This document shows positions 1-8,337 of a DNA stretch of 64,000 bases, one piece after another. A model generated the notes under the pieces. That model was given only the letters and a program-made list of their open reading frames with translations. It was not told the origin of the DNA and made no database searches. Source of the stretch: Methylocystis sp. SC2 (lineage in GTDB: Bacteria > Pseudomonadota > Alphaproteobacteria > Rhizobiales > Beijerinckiaceae); NCBI RefSeq assembly GCF_000304315.1, contig NC_018485.1:1210501-1274500 (forward strand), given 5' to 3'. Each line of letters starts with the position of its first letter. Within the stretch, counting starts at the first letter, position 1. Made by a program: the position numbers and the translations under genes.

Positions 1-463
1 CCTCGAGGAACGAGAGGTCAGCTTCCGCGTCGGCGTCGTAGCCGACCGCGTGCGGCAACTGTTTCATGATCAGGATCAACCCGATCGCCGCGAGCATGCC
101 CTTGATGACGGCCGACGGAAAAAACGCGCCGATGACGCCCGCCCGCAGAAAGCCCATTCCCAATTGCAGGAGTCCCGACAGCGCCACCGCAAGCAGCATG
201 GCGTCGAAGCCGAGTTTTTCGACCGCGGTCGCGACAATCACGGTCAAGCCTGCGGCAGGACCCGAAACGCTCAACTGCGAACCGCTCAGAACAGAGACGA
301 CGAGCCCGCCGATAATCCCCGAGATAACGCCCGAAAAGGGCGGCGCGCCAGACGCGACCGCGATGCCAAGGCACAGCGGCACTGCGACGAGAAACACCAC
401 GACGCCCGCCGGAATGTCGTGATCGAGGTAGCGGAAATAGTAGTCGAGATGCCGCCTAAACAC
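1..463 (-). CDS. SulP-family anion (possibly bicarbonate) transporter, N-terminal part
   Basis: The frame is open from a GTG at 463 to the window edge, so the 3' part is missing; 154 residues are visible. A GGAG ribosome-binding site lies 9 bases upstream. The protein starts with a short basic, aromatic segment and then has closely spaced hydrophobic helices carrying SulP hallmarks: [20 protein letters not shown], and [12 protein letters not shown] in the third helix. SulP proteins move sulfate, bicarbonate or other anions across the inner membrane. It starts 43 bp downstream of a beta-carbonic anhydrase on the same strand, an arrangement that favours bicarbonate as substrate (inference). A sulfate transporter remains possible. 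Whether a C-terminal STAS domain follows cannot be seen. Confidence 0.85.
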   Translation of the reverse strand, partial: MFRRHLDYYFRYLDHDIPAGVVVFLVAVPLCLGIAVASGAPPFSGVISGIIGGLVVSVLSGSQLSVSGPAAGLTVIVATAVEKLGFDAMLLAVALSGLLQLGMGFLRAGVIGAFFPSAVIKGMLAAIGLILIMKQLPHAVGYDADAEADLSFLE

Positions 464-505
464 GCCTGAATTCTCCTTATTGGCGGCGGTGCGCCGCGCG
501 GCCGG

Positions 506-1153
506 TTAGAAATCCTCGCCGCCGTGTTGCTCATAGATGACGTCGACGTCGCTGCCCGGCGGCAAGGTAATGAGCTGATGCAGTATTCCGTCATCGAGCC
601 CGAACACCCAGCCGTGCAGCATCGGCCGCTGGTCCTCTTTCCAGGCGGTCTGCACGATCGATAATTGCGACAGTCGCATAACCTGCTCGATCACATTGAG
701 TTCGACAAGACGGTTGGCGCGTTCGGTCTGAGAGTTGAGCGCATCGATCTCGTCTCTATGCATCCGATAGGTGTCTTTGATATGCATCAGCCATTTGTTG
801 AGCAGCTCCAGATCGGGCCGCTGTCGGTCAAGGGCGGCGCGAACGCCGCCGCAATTGTAGTGACCGCAGACGATGACGTGCTGAACTTTGAGCACTTGCA
901 CGGCGTATTGGATGACGCTGAGACAGTTGAAGTCCGTGCAGATCACCTGATTGGCGATGTTGCGGTGCGCGAAAATGGCGCCGGGCAGCGCATTGACGAT
1001 GATGTCGGCCGGCACGCGGCTGTCGGAGCAGCCGATCCACAAGAATTCCGGCTTCTGATCGGCCGCGAGACGCTCGAAATAGCCGGGATCGCGCTCGCGG
1101 ACTTCCTCGGCCCAAGCCTTGTTCTCAAGCAACAGTTTTTCGAAGGATTTCAT
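506..1153 (-). CDS. can: beta-class carbonic anhydrase
   Basis: A 215-residue cytoplasmic enzyme for reversible CO2 hydration to bicarbonate. The beta-class zinc site is intact: CSDSR (Cys about 43, with the Asp/Arg dyad) and GHYNCGG (His about 99, Cys about 102). Length is normal for the Can/CynT family. The ATG at 1153 is chosen over a GTG one codon upstream; neither has a strong Shine-Dalgarno. The gene is probably co-transcribed with the SulP transporter that follows. In a serine-cycle organism, bicarbonate is the co-substrate of PEP carboxylase, which is encoded at 39-42 kb, so a supply role is plausible (inference). Confidence 0.95.
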   Translation of the reverse strand: MKSFEKLLLENKAWAEEVRERDPGYFERLAADQKPEFLWIGCSDSRVPADIIVNALPGAIFAHRNIANQVICTDFNCLSVIQYAVQVLKVQHVIVCGHYNCGGVRAALDRQRPDLELLNKWLMHIKDTYRMHRDEIDALNSQTERANRLVELNVIEQVMRLSQLSIVQTAWKEDQRPMLHGWVFGLDDGILHQLITLPPGSDVDVIYEQHGGEDF

Positions 1154-1390
1154 CACGCCCGGTTTCTCTCAGCCGTAAGCCTCAAAAGCGGTCTGGCTGC
1201 GACAGCAATGTGACAGCGACAGGAAGCCGCTCGGAACAGGAGCGCGAACTGAGGCGATCATCGTCGGCGTCGCGCCCTCGCTCAAGCAGGGCGAGTCTAC
1301 GAAGGTCTTGAGGTGACGACAAGTCCGCCCGCGCATCGTCGCGTAGGGCCACGCTCGCGAAACGCCAAGAAGGCCGCTCGCTTCGGCCGC

Positions 1391-2929
1391 CTATTTTTGT
1401 TGAACCGCGCAGAGTTCGCCCCACACCTGCGGCAGGCTGGCGATGATGTCGTCGGCGATCAGCCCAGGACCAAAGATCTCGGCGGCGCGGGCATGCATCC
1501 AGGCGGCGCAGGACGTCGCGAGGAAGCCGTCCATGCGCTGCGCGAGCAGGCCGGCGATGACGCCGGTCAAGACGTCGCCCGAGCCCGCGGTGGCGAGCCA
1601 AGGCGTCGCATAAGGAAGGATCGAGGCGCGTCCGTCGGGCGCGGCGACGACCGTGTCCGCCCCCTTGAAGAGCACGACCGCGCCGCTGGCGCGCGCCGCC
1701 TCGCGCGCCTTGTCGAGCTTCGAGCGGCAGCCGCAGTCGCTCTCGCAAGCGGCGAAGAGCCGTGCGAATTCGCCGGCGTGCGGCGTCATCACCACCGGAC
1801 CGGGCGCGGCGCGCGTTGCGCGCCACAGCCGCTCCGGATTGGCGGCGAAGCTCGACAGGGCGTCCGCGTCGAGGACTGCGGCGCGGCGATAGGCCTGCGG
1901 CGCAAGCGCCGTTTCGACCTGCGCGCAGCTTTCCTCGCTGACGCCCAGCCCCGGACCGATCGCGACGGCGTTTTTGCGCTCGTCGGAGAGAACCTTGGCG
2001 AGGCCCTTCGCGCCGTCGGCCGGTCGAACCATGACCGACGTGAGCGCGCTGGCGTTGACCGCAAGCGCTTCGGTTGGGCTGGCGAGCGTCACGAGACCCG
2101 CGCCGGCGCGCAAGGCCGCCGCCGCTGAAAGCCGCGCGGCGCCTGTAAAGGAGGCGCCGCCCGAGACGACCAGCGCATGGCCGCGCGAATATTTGTGGCC
2201 CTCGACCTGCGGCAGGGGCAGCGCGGCGCGCCAGAGCTGCGGCATGTTGACGAAAGTCTCGACGGCGAGCGAATCGAGCGCGGAAGGTCGAATGCCGATA
2301 TGCGTGCAGGTGAGCGCGCCGCAATGCAGACGGCCGGGCAATAGCAGATGGCCGGTCTTCACGCGAAAAAAGGTGACGGTCGCATCGGCCTCCACCGCCG
2401 CGCCGCGCACCGCGCCGGTCGTCCCGTCGACGCCGCTGGGAATATCGACGGCGACGACGTTCTGGCCGCTTTCGCGCCGCCAGCGGTTCAGGCGGCGGAC
2501 GAGCGCGCTGGCGTTCGAATCGAGATCGCGCGCGAGGCCCGTTCCGAACAGAGCGTCGATAACGAGATCGACGCCGTCAAAGCTGCAGTCGAGCGCGGAC
2601 GTGACCGCACAGGGCCAGGCGGCGGCCGCTTGCGCCGCGTCGCCGCGCAATTGGTCGAGCGGGGTCAGGGAAGCGACGCGGACTTTATAGCGCTGCGCGC
2701 GCAGCAGCCGCGCCGCGACAAAGCCGTCGCCGCCATTGTTGCCCGGACCGCAGAGCACCAAGACCCGACGCCCGCTGGTGCGTTGAAGAATTTGGCTGGT
2801 CACCCGCGCGATCGCCGCGGCGGCGCTCTCCATCAGCGACATCGCCGGCACGCCGCTCTCGATCGTCAGGCGATCGGCGCGAGACATTTGATCCGTCGTG
2901 AGGATTTCGAGCGGGAAAGCGGCGGGCAT
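1391..2929 (-). CDS. nnr: bifunctional NAD(P)H-hydrate epimerase / ADP-dependent dehydratase
   Basis: A 512-residue metabolite-repair enzyme that restores NAD(P)H damaged by hydration. The N-terminal YjeF_N epimerase domain (residues about 10-210) shows VLCGPGNNGGDGFVAAR. The C-terminal carbohydrate-kinase-like dehydratase domain (about 225-500) shows the expected MTPHAGEFARLF and GSGDVLTGVIAGLLAQ motifs, the latter carrying the catalytic Asp. The full bifunctional length is typical for bacteria. A GGCCG/CGGCC hairpin lies just after the stop, in the 237-bp gap before the carbonic anhydrase gene, and may be a terminator. That gap holds no other gene that I can see. Confidence 0.95.
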   Translation of the reverse strand: MPAAFPLEILTTDQMSRADRLTIESGVPAMSLMESAAAAIARVTSQILQRTSGRRVLVLCGPGNNGGDGFVAARLLRAQRYKVRVASLTPLDQLRGDAAQAAAAWPCAVTSALDCSFDGVDLVIDALFGTGLARDLDSNASALVRRLNRWRRESGQNVVAVDIPSGVDGTTGAVRGAAVEADATVTFFRVKTGHLLLPGRLHCGALTCTHIGIRPSALDSLAVETFVNMPQLWRAALPLPQVEGHKYSRGHALVVSGGASFTGAARLSAAAALRAGAGLVTLASPTEALAVNASALTSVMVRPADGAKGLAKVLSDERKNAVAIGPGLGVSEESCAQVETALAPQAYRRAAVLDADALSSFAANPERLWRATRAAPGPVVMTPHAGEFARLFAACESDCGCRSKLDKAREAARASGAVVLFKGADTVVAAPDGRASILPYATPWLATAGSGDVLTGVIAGLLAQRMDGFLATSCAAWMHARAAEIFGPGLIADDIIASLPQVWGELCAVQQK

Positions 2930-3048
2930 GGCGCGATGGTGACCGAAGGCCGCCGCCCGCGCAATGGGCGCCGCTCACAAGATGGACGCCACGCCCGTTA
3001 ATCCGGCGCCGCATTCCGCCGCGCCTCGGTTTCGGCTATGTCAGCGAC

Positions 3049-3567
3049 ATGCTGACCGCCGCGCTGATCGCCTTCGACTCTCCCGGCGCGCCGCTGCGGC
3101 CGGAGGCCGTGGCGCGCAGCCTCGGTTCGCTCGTCGAGTCGTGCGTCATGGGACTGATCGCCGACGCTCTGATCCTCGCCGCGCCGGGGCGAGGCCTGGA
3201 CGGGATCGCCGACGAAGCCGGCTGCGCGCTGATCGAGACGCCGCGCGCCGCCGACGGCCTGGCGCAGGCGCTGAAAGCGGCGCGGCGCGACCATCTTCTC
3301 CTTCTGCTGGCCGGGTTCGCCGTGGAGCGCGACTTCGCCGAGGAAGCGCAGGATTTTTTCGCCTATGGCGACTCCAGCCGCGCCCGAACGCTTCGGCTGG
3401 CGCCCGATTCGTTGATCACCCGCGTTGCGCCGGGCTTGGCGCGTCCGGTCGGGCTCATCGCGCCAAAAAGCGCGCTCGCGACGGCGGCTGAAGGCGCGGA
3501 TCTGGCGCGGCTTGCGCGAAAGATGCGGGGCGCCGATCTGACGACCCGCGCCCGCCGCGTCCTGTAG
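3049..3567 (+). CDS. short, degenerate glycosyltransferase-2-like protein
   Basis: A 172-residue soluble protein with no signal peptide. The first 100 residues follow the outline of a GT-A glycosyltransferase: an N-terminal strand, a VxxxIxxGxxDG-like stretch around residue 45 (here LILAAPGRGLDGIADEAG) and a DHLLLLLAG strand near 85. The acidic DxD metal site and most of the catalytic half are absent, and the C-terminus is short and basic. Similar proteins in Rhizobiales are annotated as glycosyl transferases or hypothetical (recalled from family knowledge). A catalytic role is doubtful. It converges on the zinc peptidase gene, with 17 bp between the two stops. Confidence 0.55.
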   Translation: MLTAALIAFDSPGAPLRPEAVARSLGSLVESCVMGLIADALILAAPGRGLDGIADEAGCALIETPRAADGLAQALKAARRDHLLLLLAGFAVERDFAEEAQDFFAYGDSSRARTLRLAPDSLITRVAPGLARPVGLIAPKSALATAAEGADLARLARKMRGADLTTRARRVL

Positions 3568-3584
3568 CCGCAGCGTCCGGCCGA

Positions 3585-4478
3585 TCAGCGCGCGAATGTA
3601 TTGCAGGCGTCAATGCTGCCCGTGCGCAAGCCTTTCAGCAGCCATTGCGTGCGCTGCGCCGCCGAGCCGTGGGTGAAGCTGTCCGGCACCACATAGCCGC
3701 GCGTCGCTCTTTGCATGCGATCGTCGCCGATCGCCTGCGCCGAAGCGACCGCCTGCTCAATGTCGCCTTCCTCGAGAATGGGCTTTTGCTTGTTGGCGTT
3801 GTTGGCCCAGACGCCGGCGAGGCAATCGGCCATCAGCTCCGCGCGCACCGAAAGCGCGTTGGCTTCCGAACGGCTGCCCGCCATTTGCTGCGCCCGCTGG
3901 ACCTTCGGCAGAATGCCCATGAGGTTCTGAATGTGATGGCCCATCTCGTGCGAGATCACATAGGCATAGGCGAAATCGCCGCCGCCGCCGAACCGCCGCT
4001 GCATGTCGCGGAAAAAGGACGTGTCGAGATAGATGCGCTGGTCGAGCGGACAATAGAACGGCCCCATCGCCGACTGCGCCGCGCCGCAGCGCGACTGGGT
4101 GTAGCCGCTAAAGAGAACGAGCCGCGGCGGCTGGAAGCGCACGCCCCTCTGCTCCGGAAGCACCTGCGACCAGACCTGCTCGTTGGAGCCCACCACCTTC
4201 GCGACGAAACGCCCCATTTGATCCGTCGGCGCGCTTTGCCGCGGCGCCTCCTGGCGCGGCGAAGCCACGTCGCGCTCCTGGCGCATATTGTTGATCATCT
4301 GCGCGCCGCCGATGAGAATCGCAGGATTGACGCCGAGCGCCCAGCCGATCAGTCCGAGGATCACCATCGTGCCAAGGCCGATGCCGCCTGCGCCCATGCG
4401 GGGTCCGCCCCCCATCATCGGTCCGCCGCCGCGACGATCCTCGATATTGTCAGACGACTGGAGATCTTCCCACTTCAT
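3585..4478 (-). CDS. neutral zinc metallopeptidase, YpfJ family
   Basis: A 297-residue protein of the putative neutral zinc metallopeptidase family (YpfJ, Pfam Zn_peptidase). A Met/Gly-rich N-terminus is followed by one hydrophobic segment at residues about 36-58, probably a membrane anchor, and then an extracytoplasmic peptidase domain. The metal-binding HExxH is HEMGHH at residues 177-182, preceded by the family's FYCPLDQRIYLD signature. No substrate is established for the family. Start and length agree with homologues. The gene stands alone between convergent and co-directional neighbours. Confidence 0.92.
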   Translation of the reverse strand: MKWEDLQSSDNIEDRRGGGPMMGGGPRMGAGGIGLGTMVILGLIGWALGVNPAILIGGAQMINNMRQERDVASPRQEAPRQSAPTDQMGRFVAKVVGSNEQVWSQVLPEQRGVRFQPPRLVLFSGYTQSRCGAAQSAMGPFYCPLDQRIYLDTSFFRDMQRRFGGGGDFAYAYVISHEMGHHIQNLMGILPKVQRAQQMAGSRSEANALSVRAELMADCLAGVWANNANKQKPILEEGDIEQAVASAQAIGDDRMQRATRGYVVPDSFTHGSAAQRTQWLLKGLRTGSIDACNTFAR

Positions 4479-4576
4479 ATTCGCGCGCTCCGGGGCGCGC
4501 CCCCCAGGGCGCTGCTCGATGAGCTATTTAATTGAGCTTACTGCCTCTGGGTAGAGCGGCCCTCGCGGACGGCGGC

Positions 4577-5419
4577 TCATGACGCGCCCCATTCCTTTGG
4601 CCACTCTTCCCGCAGCCGGCCGCCGAGCCGCACCGGCGAGATCATGGTCGCCAGCCCGTCGGCGCCGATTTCGGCCGCCACGCCGCAGAAGGTCGCCTCG
4701 CCATTCGCCGGCTCATAGCGCGCGCCGGGCGTCTTGCGCAGGAACCGGCGCAGCGGCTCCTCCTTGTCCATGCCGACGACGGAGTCGTAATCGCCGGTCA
4801 TGCCGGCGTCGGTCTGATAGCCGGTGCCGCCCGGCAGGATCTGCGCGTCGGCGGTCGGCGTATGCGTATGCGAGCCGACCACCAAAGACGCGCGGCCGTC
4901 GACGAAATGCGCCATCGCCATTTTCTCGCTCGACGCCTCGGCGTGCATGTCGATGAAGATGGCGTCGCATCCGACGCCGAGCGGACAGGCGCCCAGCTCG
5001 CGCTCGATGGCGGCGAAAGGATCGTCGAGCGCCTCCATGAAGACCCGGCCAATCGGATTGACGACGAGCACCTGCTGCCCGCGCGCCGCCGTATAGAGGC
5101 CGGCGCCGCGTCCGGGCGTTCCCGGCGGATAATTGATCGGGCGCAGCAGCCGCGGCTGGCGTTCGATGAAAACCAGCGCCTCGCGCTGATCGAAGGCGTG
5201 ATTGCCGAGCGTGACGCAATCGACGCCAAGGCCGAGCATTTCCTCGCAAATGGCTTCGGTGACGCCAAAGCCGCCGGCGGCGTTCTCGCCATTGGCGACG
5301 ACGAAGTCGAGCGCCCATTTTTCGCGCAGCCGGGGGACAAAGCGCGACAACGCCGCGCGGCCAGAACGGCCAAGCACGTCGCCGATGAAGAGTAAGCGGA
5401 GCTGAGTTGCAAAGGTCAC
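4577..5419 (-). CDS. ymdB: YmdB-family metallophosphoesterase (TIGR00282)
   Basis: A metal-dependent phosphoesterase of the YmdB/TIGR00282 family; members hydrolyse cyclic nucleotides, and the B. subtilis protein acts on cAMP. The dimetal-site motifs are in order: FIGDVLG near the N-terminus, ANGENAAGG, TLGNHAFDQ, DMHAEASSEK and VVGSHTHTPTAD. I chose the GTG at 5419 because it gives 280 residues and places FIGDVLG close to the start, as in the family. An ATG at 5488 would add 23 unconserved residues. In relatives this gene often sits beside 5-formyl-THF cyclo-ligase; here an AT-rich foreign-looking gene lies immediately upstream, reading the other way. Confidence 0.9.
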   Translation of the reverse strand: MTFATQLRLLFIGDVLGRSGRAALSRFVPRLREKWALDFVVANGENAAGGFGVTEAICEEMLGLGVDCVTLGNHAFDQREALVFIERQPRLLRPINYPPGTPGRGAGLYTAARGQQVLVVNPIGRVFMEALDDPFAAIERELGACPLGVGCDAIFIDMHAEASSEKMAMAHFVDGRASLVVGSHTHTPTADAQILPGGTGYQTDAGMTGDYDSVVGMDKEEPLRRFLRKTPGARYEPANGEATFCGVAAEIGADGLATMISPVRLGGRLREEWPKEWGAS

Positions 5420-5502
5420 AGCATCTGGATAAGCGCGTAGAGGGACGTGCGCAACGCTGCCGCGCTGGGACACGCTTGAGATGACCAATAAGTTGCACCT
5501 AA

Positions 5503-6195
5503 ATGACTACGTTATCGCCCATCACTCATGATCAGCAGAAAATCATTTCGCCCCTCTGTAGAGATGAAATATCTAGAAGGTTTGATTCGCTAAGAGGAAT
5601 AATGTATTTTGTAATTTTACTTGCCAGCATGGCGCTTACGTACATAAGCATAGCCATATCCGCGAAGTTTTCAATAATATTAACAGAAGCTGTTATAATA
5701 ATAATCTACTGCATGTTTGTTATTATCAATATAAACATTCTTGAACATTTATTGCGCAGGCGAATCGCTTATGTCATTACTCATATTTTATATGGAACTG
5801 CAATCAGAGCAAAAATAGCTGACATCAAGGTTATAGCAAGACGCTTCGCTCGCACGATGTCATATGATACCTTCATGACATGTAGACCAAGCGATGATCG
5901 GTTCAACATGATCCGTCAGAAAATATATGGCGATGTAACAGAATATGTAGCAGTTGGCGACGATATTCTATTTTTCTGGAACGGAGACATTAACTATCCA
6001 AATATTTATCCAGTGATGTATCAGAAGGAATTCAGATGTCTACTCCAAGAAAAAGAAGATCAAGACTTAGTGAAATTCGCTGATGCAGTCGTTAATCCAG
6101 CGCTTGGGGAAGACTATTTCCTCTTTGCAAATTTCCTCGATGAAAATGGCAGGCTTCTGAACTGGCTCGAACTTTGGCCTGCGCGCCACCTTTAA
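5503..6195 (+). CDS. AT-rich orphan two-helix membrane protein
   Basis: A 230-residue protein I do not recognise. It has a polar N-terminus, then two adjacent hydrophobic helices at residues about 33-55 and 57-78, then a basic linker (LRRR) and a soluble C-terminal region of about 145 residues with several aromatic clusters (DDILFFWNGDINYPNIYP). That shape suggests an inner-membrane protein with a cytoplasmic domain. Its base composition is visibly more AT-rich than all neighbours, with many ATA, TTA and AAT codons that are otherwise rare here. The composition switches back to GC-rich within a few dozen bases of the stop. It is divergent from ymdB and ends just before pabB. Horizontal acquisition is the natural reading (inference). 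Function unknown. Confidence 0.75.
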   Translation: MTTLSPITHDQQKIISPLCRDEISRRFDSLRGIMYFVILLASMALTYISIAISAKFSIILTEAVIIIIYCMFVIININILEHLLRRRIAYVITHILYGTAIRAKIADIKVIARRFARTMSYDTFMTCRPSDDRFNMIRQKIYGDVTEYVAVGDDILFFWNGDINYPNIYPVMYQKEFRCLLQEKEDQDLVKFADAVVNPALGEDYFLFANFLDENGRLLNWLELWPARHL

Positions 6196-6246
6196 TTAAT
6201 GGAACGGTTTGATATAACACCCGCTCCCTTGAAAGCGCCGCCACAC

Positions 6247-7431
6247 ATGCAAGACGCCGCCGAACGCCCCGCCGTCCTGACGCAAAAAGACGCGCCGGCG
6301 CGGCCTTACGTCGTTTTCGAAGACGGCCGCAGCGACGGACAGGCGCTGCTGTTCGAGGAGCCGGAGGAGATCATCGTCGCCCGCGCGGCGAAAGACGTCG
6401 CGGCGGCGTTCGAACGCATGGAGGCGGCGACAAGGCGCGGCCTCTATCTCGCCGGCTACGCCGGCTACGAACTCGGCTATGCGCTGGAGCCCAAATTCGC
6501 CGCCCAGGCGACGCCCGACGCGCTTACGCCGCTGCTGCTCTTCGGCGCGTTTCGCGCGCCGCGGCCCTGGTCGCTGCCGCCGGCCGAGAGCGCGGCGCCG
6601 AACATTCCGCTTTCCCCCGCCTGGACTCAGGACGAATACACGCAGCGATTCAACACGTGCCGAGACTATATTTTCGCCGGCGACGTTTATCAGATCAATC
6701 TCACCTTCCCGATGTACGGACGCTATGACGGCGATCCGCTGTCGCTTTATCGCGGTCTGCGCCAGCGCCAGCCGGTCGCTTATGGCGGCGTCGTGGCGCT
6801 CGAAGCCGAGACCGTCGTGTCGCTGTCGCCGGAAGTCTTCTTCGAGGCGCAGGACCGCGACATTCGCGCCCGCCCGATGAAAGGCACCGCGCAGCGCGGC
6901 GTGATGCCGACCGAAGACATGGCGCGCGCGCAATATCTCGTCGAAGACGAAAAGTCGCGCGCCGAAAATCTGATGATCGTCGATCTGCTTCGAAACGATC
7001 TGTCGCGGCTCGCCGTCGTCGGCACGGTGAAAGTCACCGATCTCTTCACCATCCAGACCTATCCGACGCTGCATCAGATGACGTCGGGCATCGAGGCGCG
7101 GCTGCGCGACGACGTGACGCTGAAGGATCTCTTTACCGGGCTTTTCCCTTGCGGCTCGGTGACCGGCGCGCCCAAGATCCGCGCGATGGAGATTATCCGC
7201 GATCTCGAATGCGCCGCGCGCGGCGTCTATTGCGGGGCGCTCGGCGTCATCGCGCCTGATGGCGACATTCGTTTCAACGTCGCGATCCGCACGCTGACCA
7301 TTTTTCCGGAAGGCGACCTCGTCTGCAATGTCGGCTCCGCCGTCGTCGCCGATTCCCGCGCGCGCGAAGAGTATGAGGAATGTCTGATCAAGGCGCGCTT
7401 TCTGACCGGCGCGAGAACGACTTCGGCCTGA
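6247..7431 (+). CDS. pabB: aminodeoxychorismate synthase component I
   Basis: Catalyses amination of chorismate to 4-amino-4-deoxychorismate, the first committed step of the p-aminobenzoate branch of folate synthesis. Chorismate-binding enzyme signatures are clear: GDVYQINLTFP, RPMKGTAQRG, ENLMIVDLLRNDL and FPCGSVTGAPKIRAMEIIRD. The protein is near the family's usual length. An in-frame ATG at 6199 is possible, but the stretch 6199-6246 is AT-rich and contains a TATAAC that may be a -10 box, so I prefer the ATG at 6247. The 3' end overlaps pabC by 52 bp. Folate supply is relevant to an H4F-dependent methylotroph. Confidence 0.93.
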   Translation: MQDAAERPAVLTQKDAPARPYVVFEDGRSDGQALLFEEPEEIIVARAAKDVAAAFERMEAATRRGLYLAGYAGYELGYALEPKFAAQATPDALTPLLLFGAFRAPRPWSLPPAESAAPNIPLSPAWTQDEYTQRFNTCRDYIFAGDVYQINLTFPMYGRYDGDPLSLYRGLRQRQPVAYGGVVALEAETVVSLSPEVFFEAQDRDIRARPMKGTAQRGVMPTEDMARAQYLVEDEKSRAENLMIVDLLRNDLSRLAVVGTVKVTDLFTIQTYPTLHQMTSGIEARLRDDVTLKDLFTGLFPCGSVTGAPKIRAMEIIRDLECAARGVYCGALGVIAPDGDIRFNVAIRTLTIFPEGDLVCNVGSAVVADSRAREEYEECLIKARFLTGARTTSA

Positions 7432-8045
7432 TCGAAACGCTGCTATGGACGCGCGACGAGGGCTTCGGCTTACTGGCCGAACATCTCGCGCGGCTTGCGG
7501 CTTCGAGCGCCGCGCTCGGCTTCGCCCATAGTGACGCGCGCGTCCGCGACGCGCTGAACGCCGCTGTTGCGGGCGCGTCGCGCGGGCGCCTTCGCGTGCG
7601 GCTAGTCCTTGCGCGGGACGGAACGATCGAGAGCAGCGTCACGCCCATCGAGCCGGTTCCGAGCGATACCGTCTGGCGCGTCGCCGTCGCGAAGCGGCGC
7701 TTTGCCTCCGCCGATCCGCTGTTGCGGCACAAGACGACGCGGCGCGCGCTCTATGAAGATTCTCTCACTGATGCGGCGCAGCGCTGCGGGGCCGATGAAG
7801 TTCTCTTTCAAAATGAGCGCGGCGAGTTTTGCGAAGCGGCGCGCTGCAACCTCTTCGTTCCGCAAGGCGAAGTCTTGCTGACCCCGCCGCTGTCTTGCGG
7901 CCTGCTGCCGGGAACGCTGCGCGCCGCGCTCATCGCGCAAGGTCGCGCCCGCGAGTCGATCCTGCGGCTTGAAGATATTTCAGAGTCGGAGTTTTTTCTC
8001 GGCAATTCGGTGCGCGGGCTGGTTCGCGCGCGGCTCGTCGAGTGA
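7380..8045 (+). CDS. pabC: aminotransferase class IV, probable aminodeoxychorismate lyase
   Basis: A 221-residue fold-type IV PLP enzyme, probably converting aminodeoxychorismate to p-aminobenzoate and pyruvate. The PLP lysine is in LLRHKTTRR (about residue 119), and the conserved ADEVLFQNERGEFCEAARCN and SCGLLPGTLR segments bind the cofactor. The ATG at 7380 lies 52 bp inside pabB in another frame, so the pair is translationally coupled. The short N-terminus before GLIETLLW means no much later start is likely. Pairing with pabB is what separates this call from a branched-chain aminotransferase. Confidence 0.9.
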   Translation: MSDQGALSDRRENDFGLIETLLWTRDEGFGLLAEHLARLAASSAALGFAHSDARVRDALNAAVAGASRGRLRVRLVLARDGTIESSVTPIEPVPSDTVWRVAVAKRRFASADPLLRHKTTRRALYEDSLTDAAQRCGADEVLFQNERGEFCEAARCNLFVPQGEVLLTPPLSCGLLPGTLRAALIAQGRARESILRLEDISESEFFLGNSVRGLVRARLVE

Positions 8046-8084
8046 CGCGATTCAGTTCCGAGCCGAACAGGCGGAATGTCATAT

Positions 8085-8337
8085 GTGGACGGCCCCGCTT
8101 GGCAAGCGGTTTTTTGTCGGCGCGGTGAACCTGGTGGCGGGTTTCGGTCATATGTCCGGCCTTTTGGCGCGGCGCGTATGTCCGCTGGCCCTGATGAAGT
8201 TCGACTGCGAAGGCTCCTGATCATTCCCGCGAGCTTTGTGCACGTGACACGTAGCGGAGTGTCCTTCGTCGTCGTTTCCGACCCTGTCGTTCATCACGTC
8301 GATGTTTCGCCCTCGCCAAACTGGATGGTTCGAACGG
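8085..8337 (-). ncRNA. candidate bridge RNA region of the IS1111-like element
   Basis: About 250 bp of non-coding DNA lie between the transposase stop and the left inverted repeat. IS110-family elements encode a structured bridge RNA that guides target and donor recognition; in the IS1111 group it is read from the 3' side of the recombinase gene. This segment has the right position and size and contains several short inverted repeats. I have not folded it or identified the guide loops, so this is a placement from element architecture, not a structural match. Confidence 0.4.
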
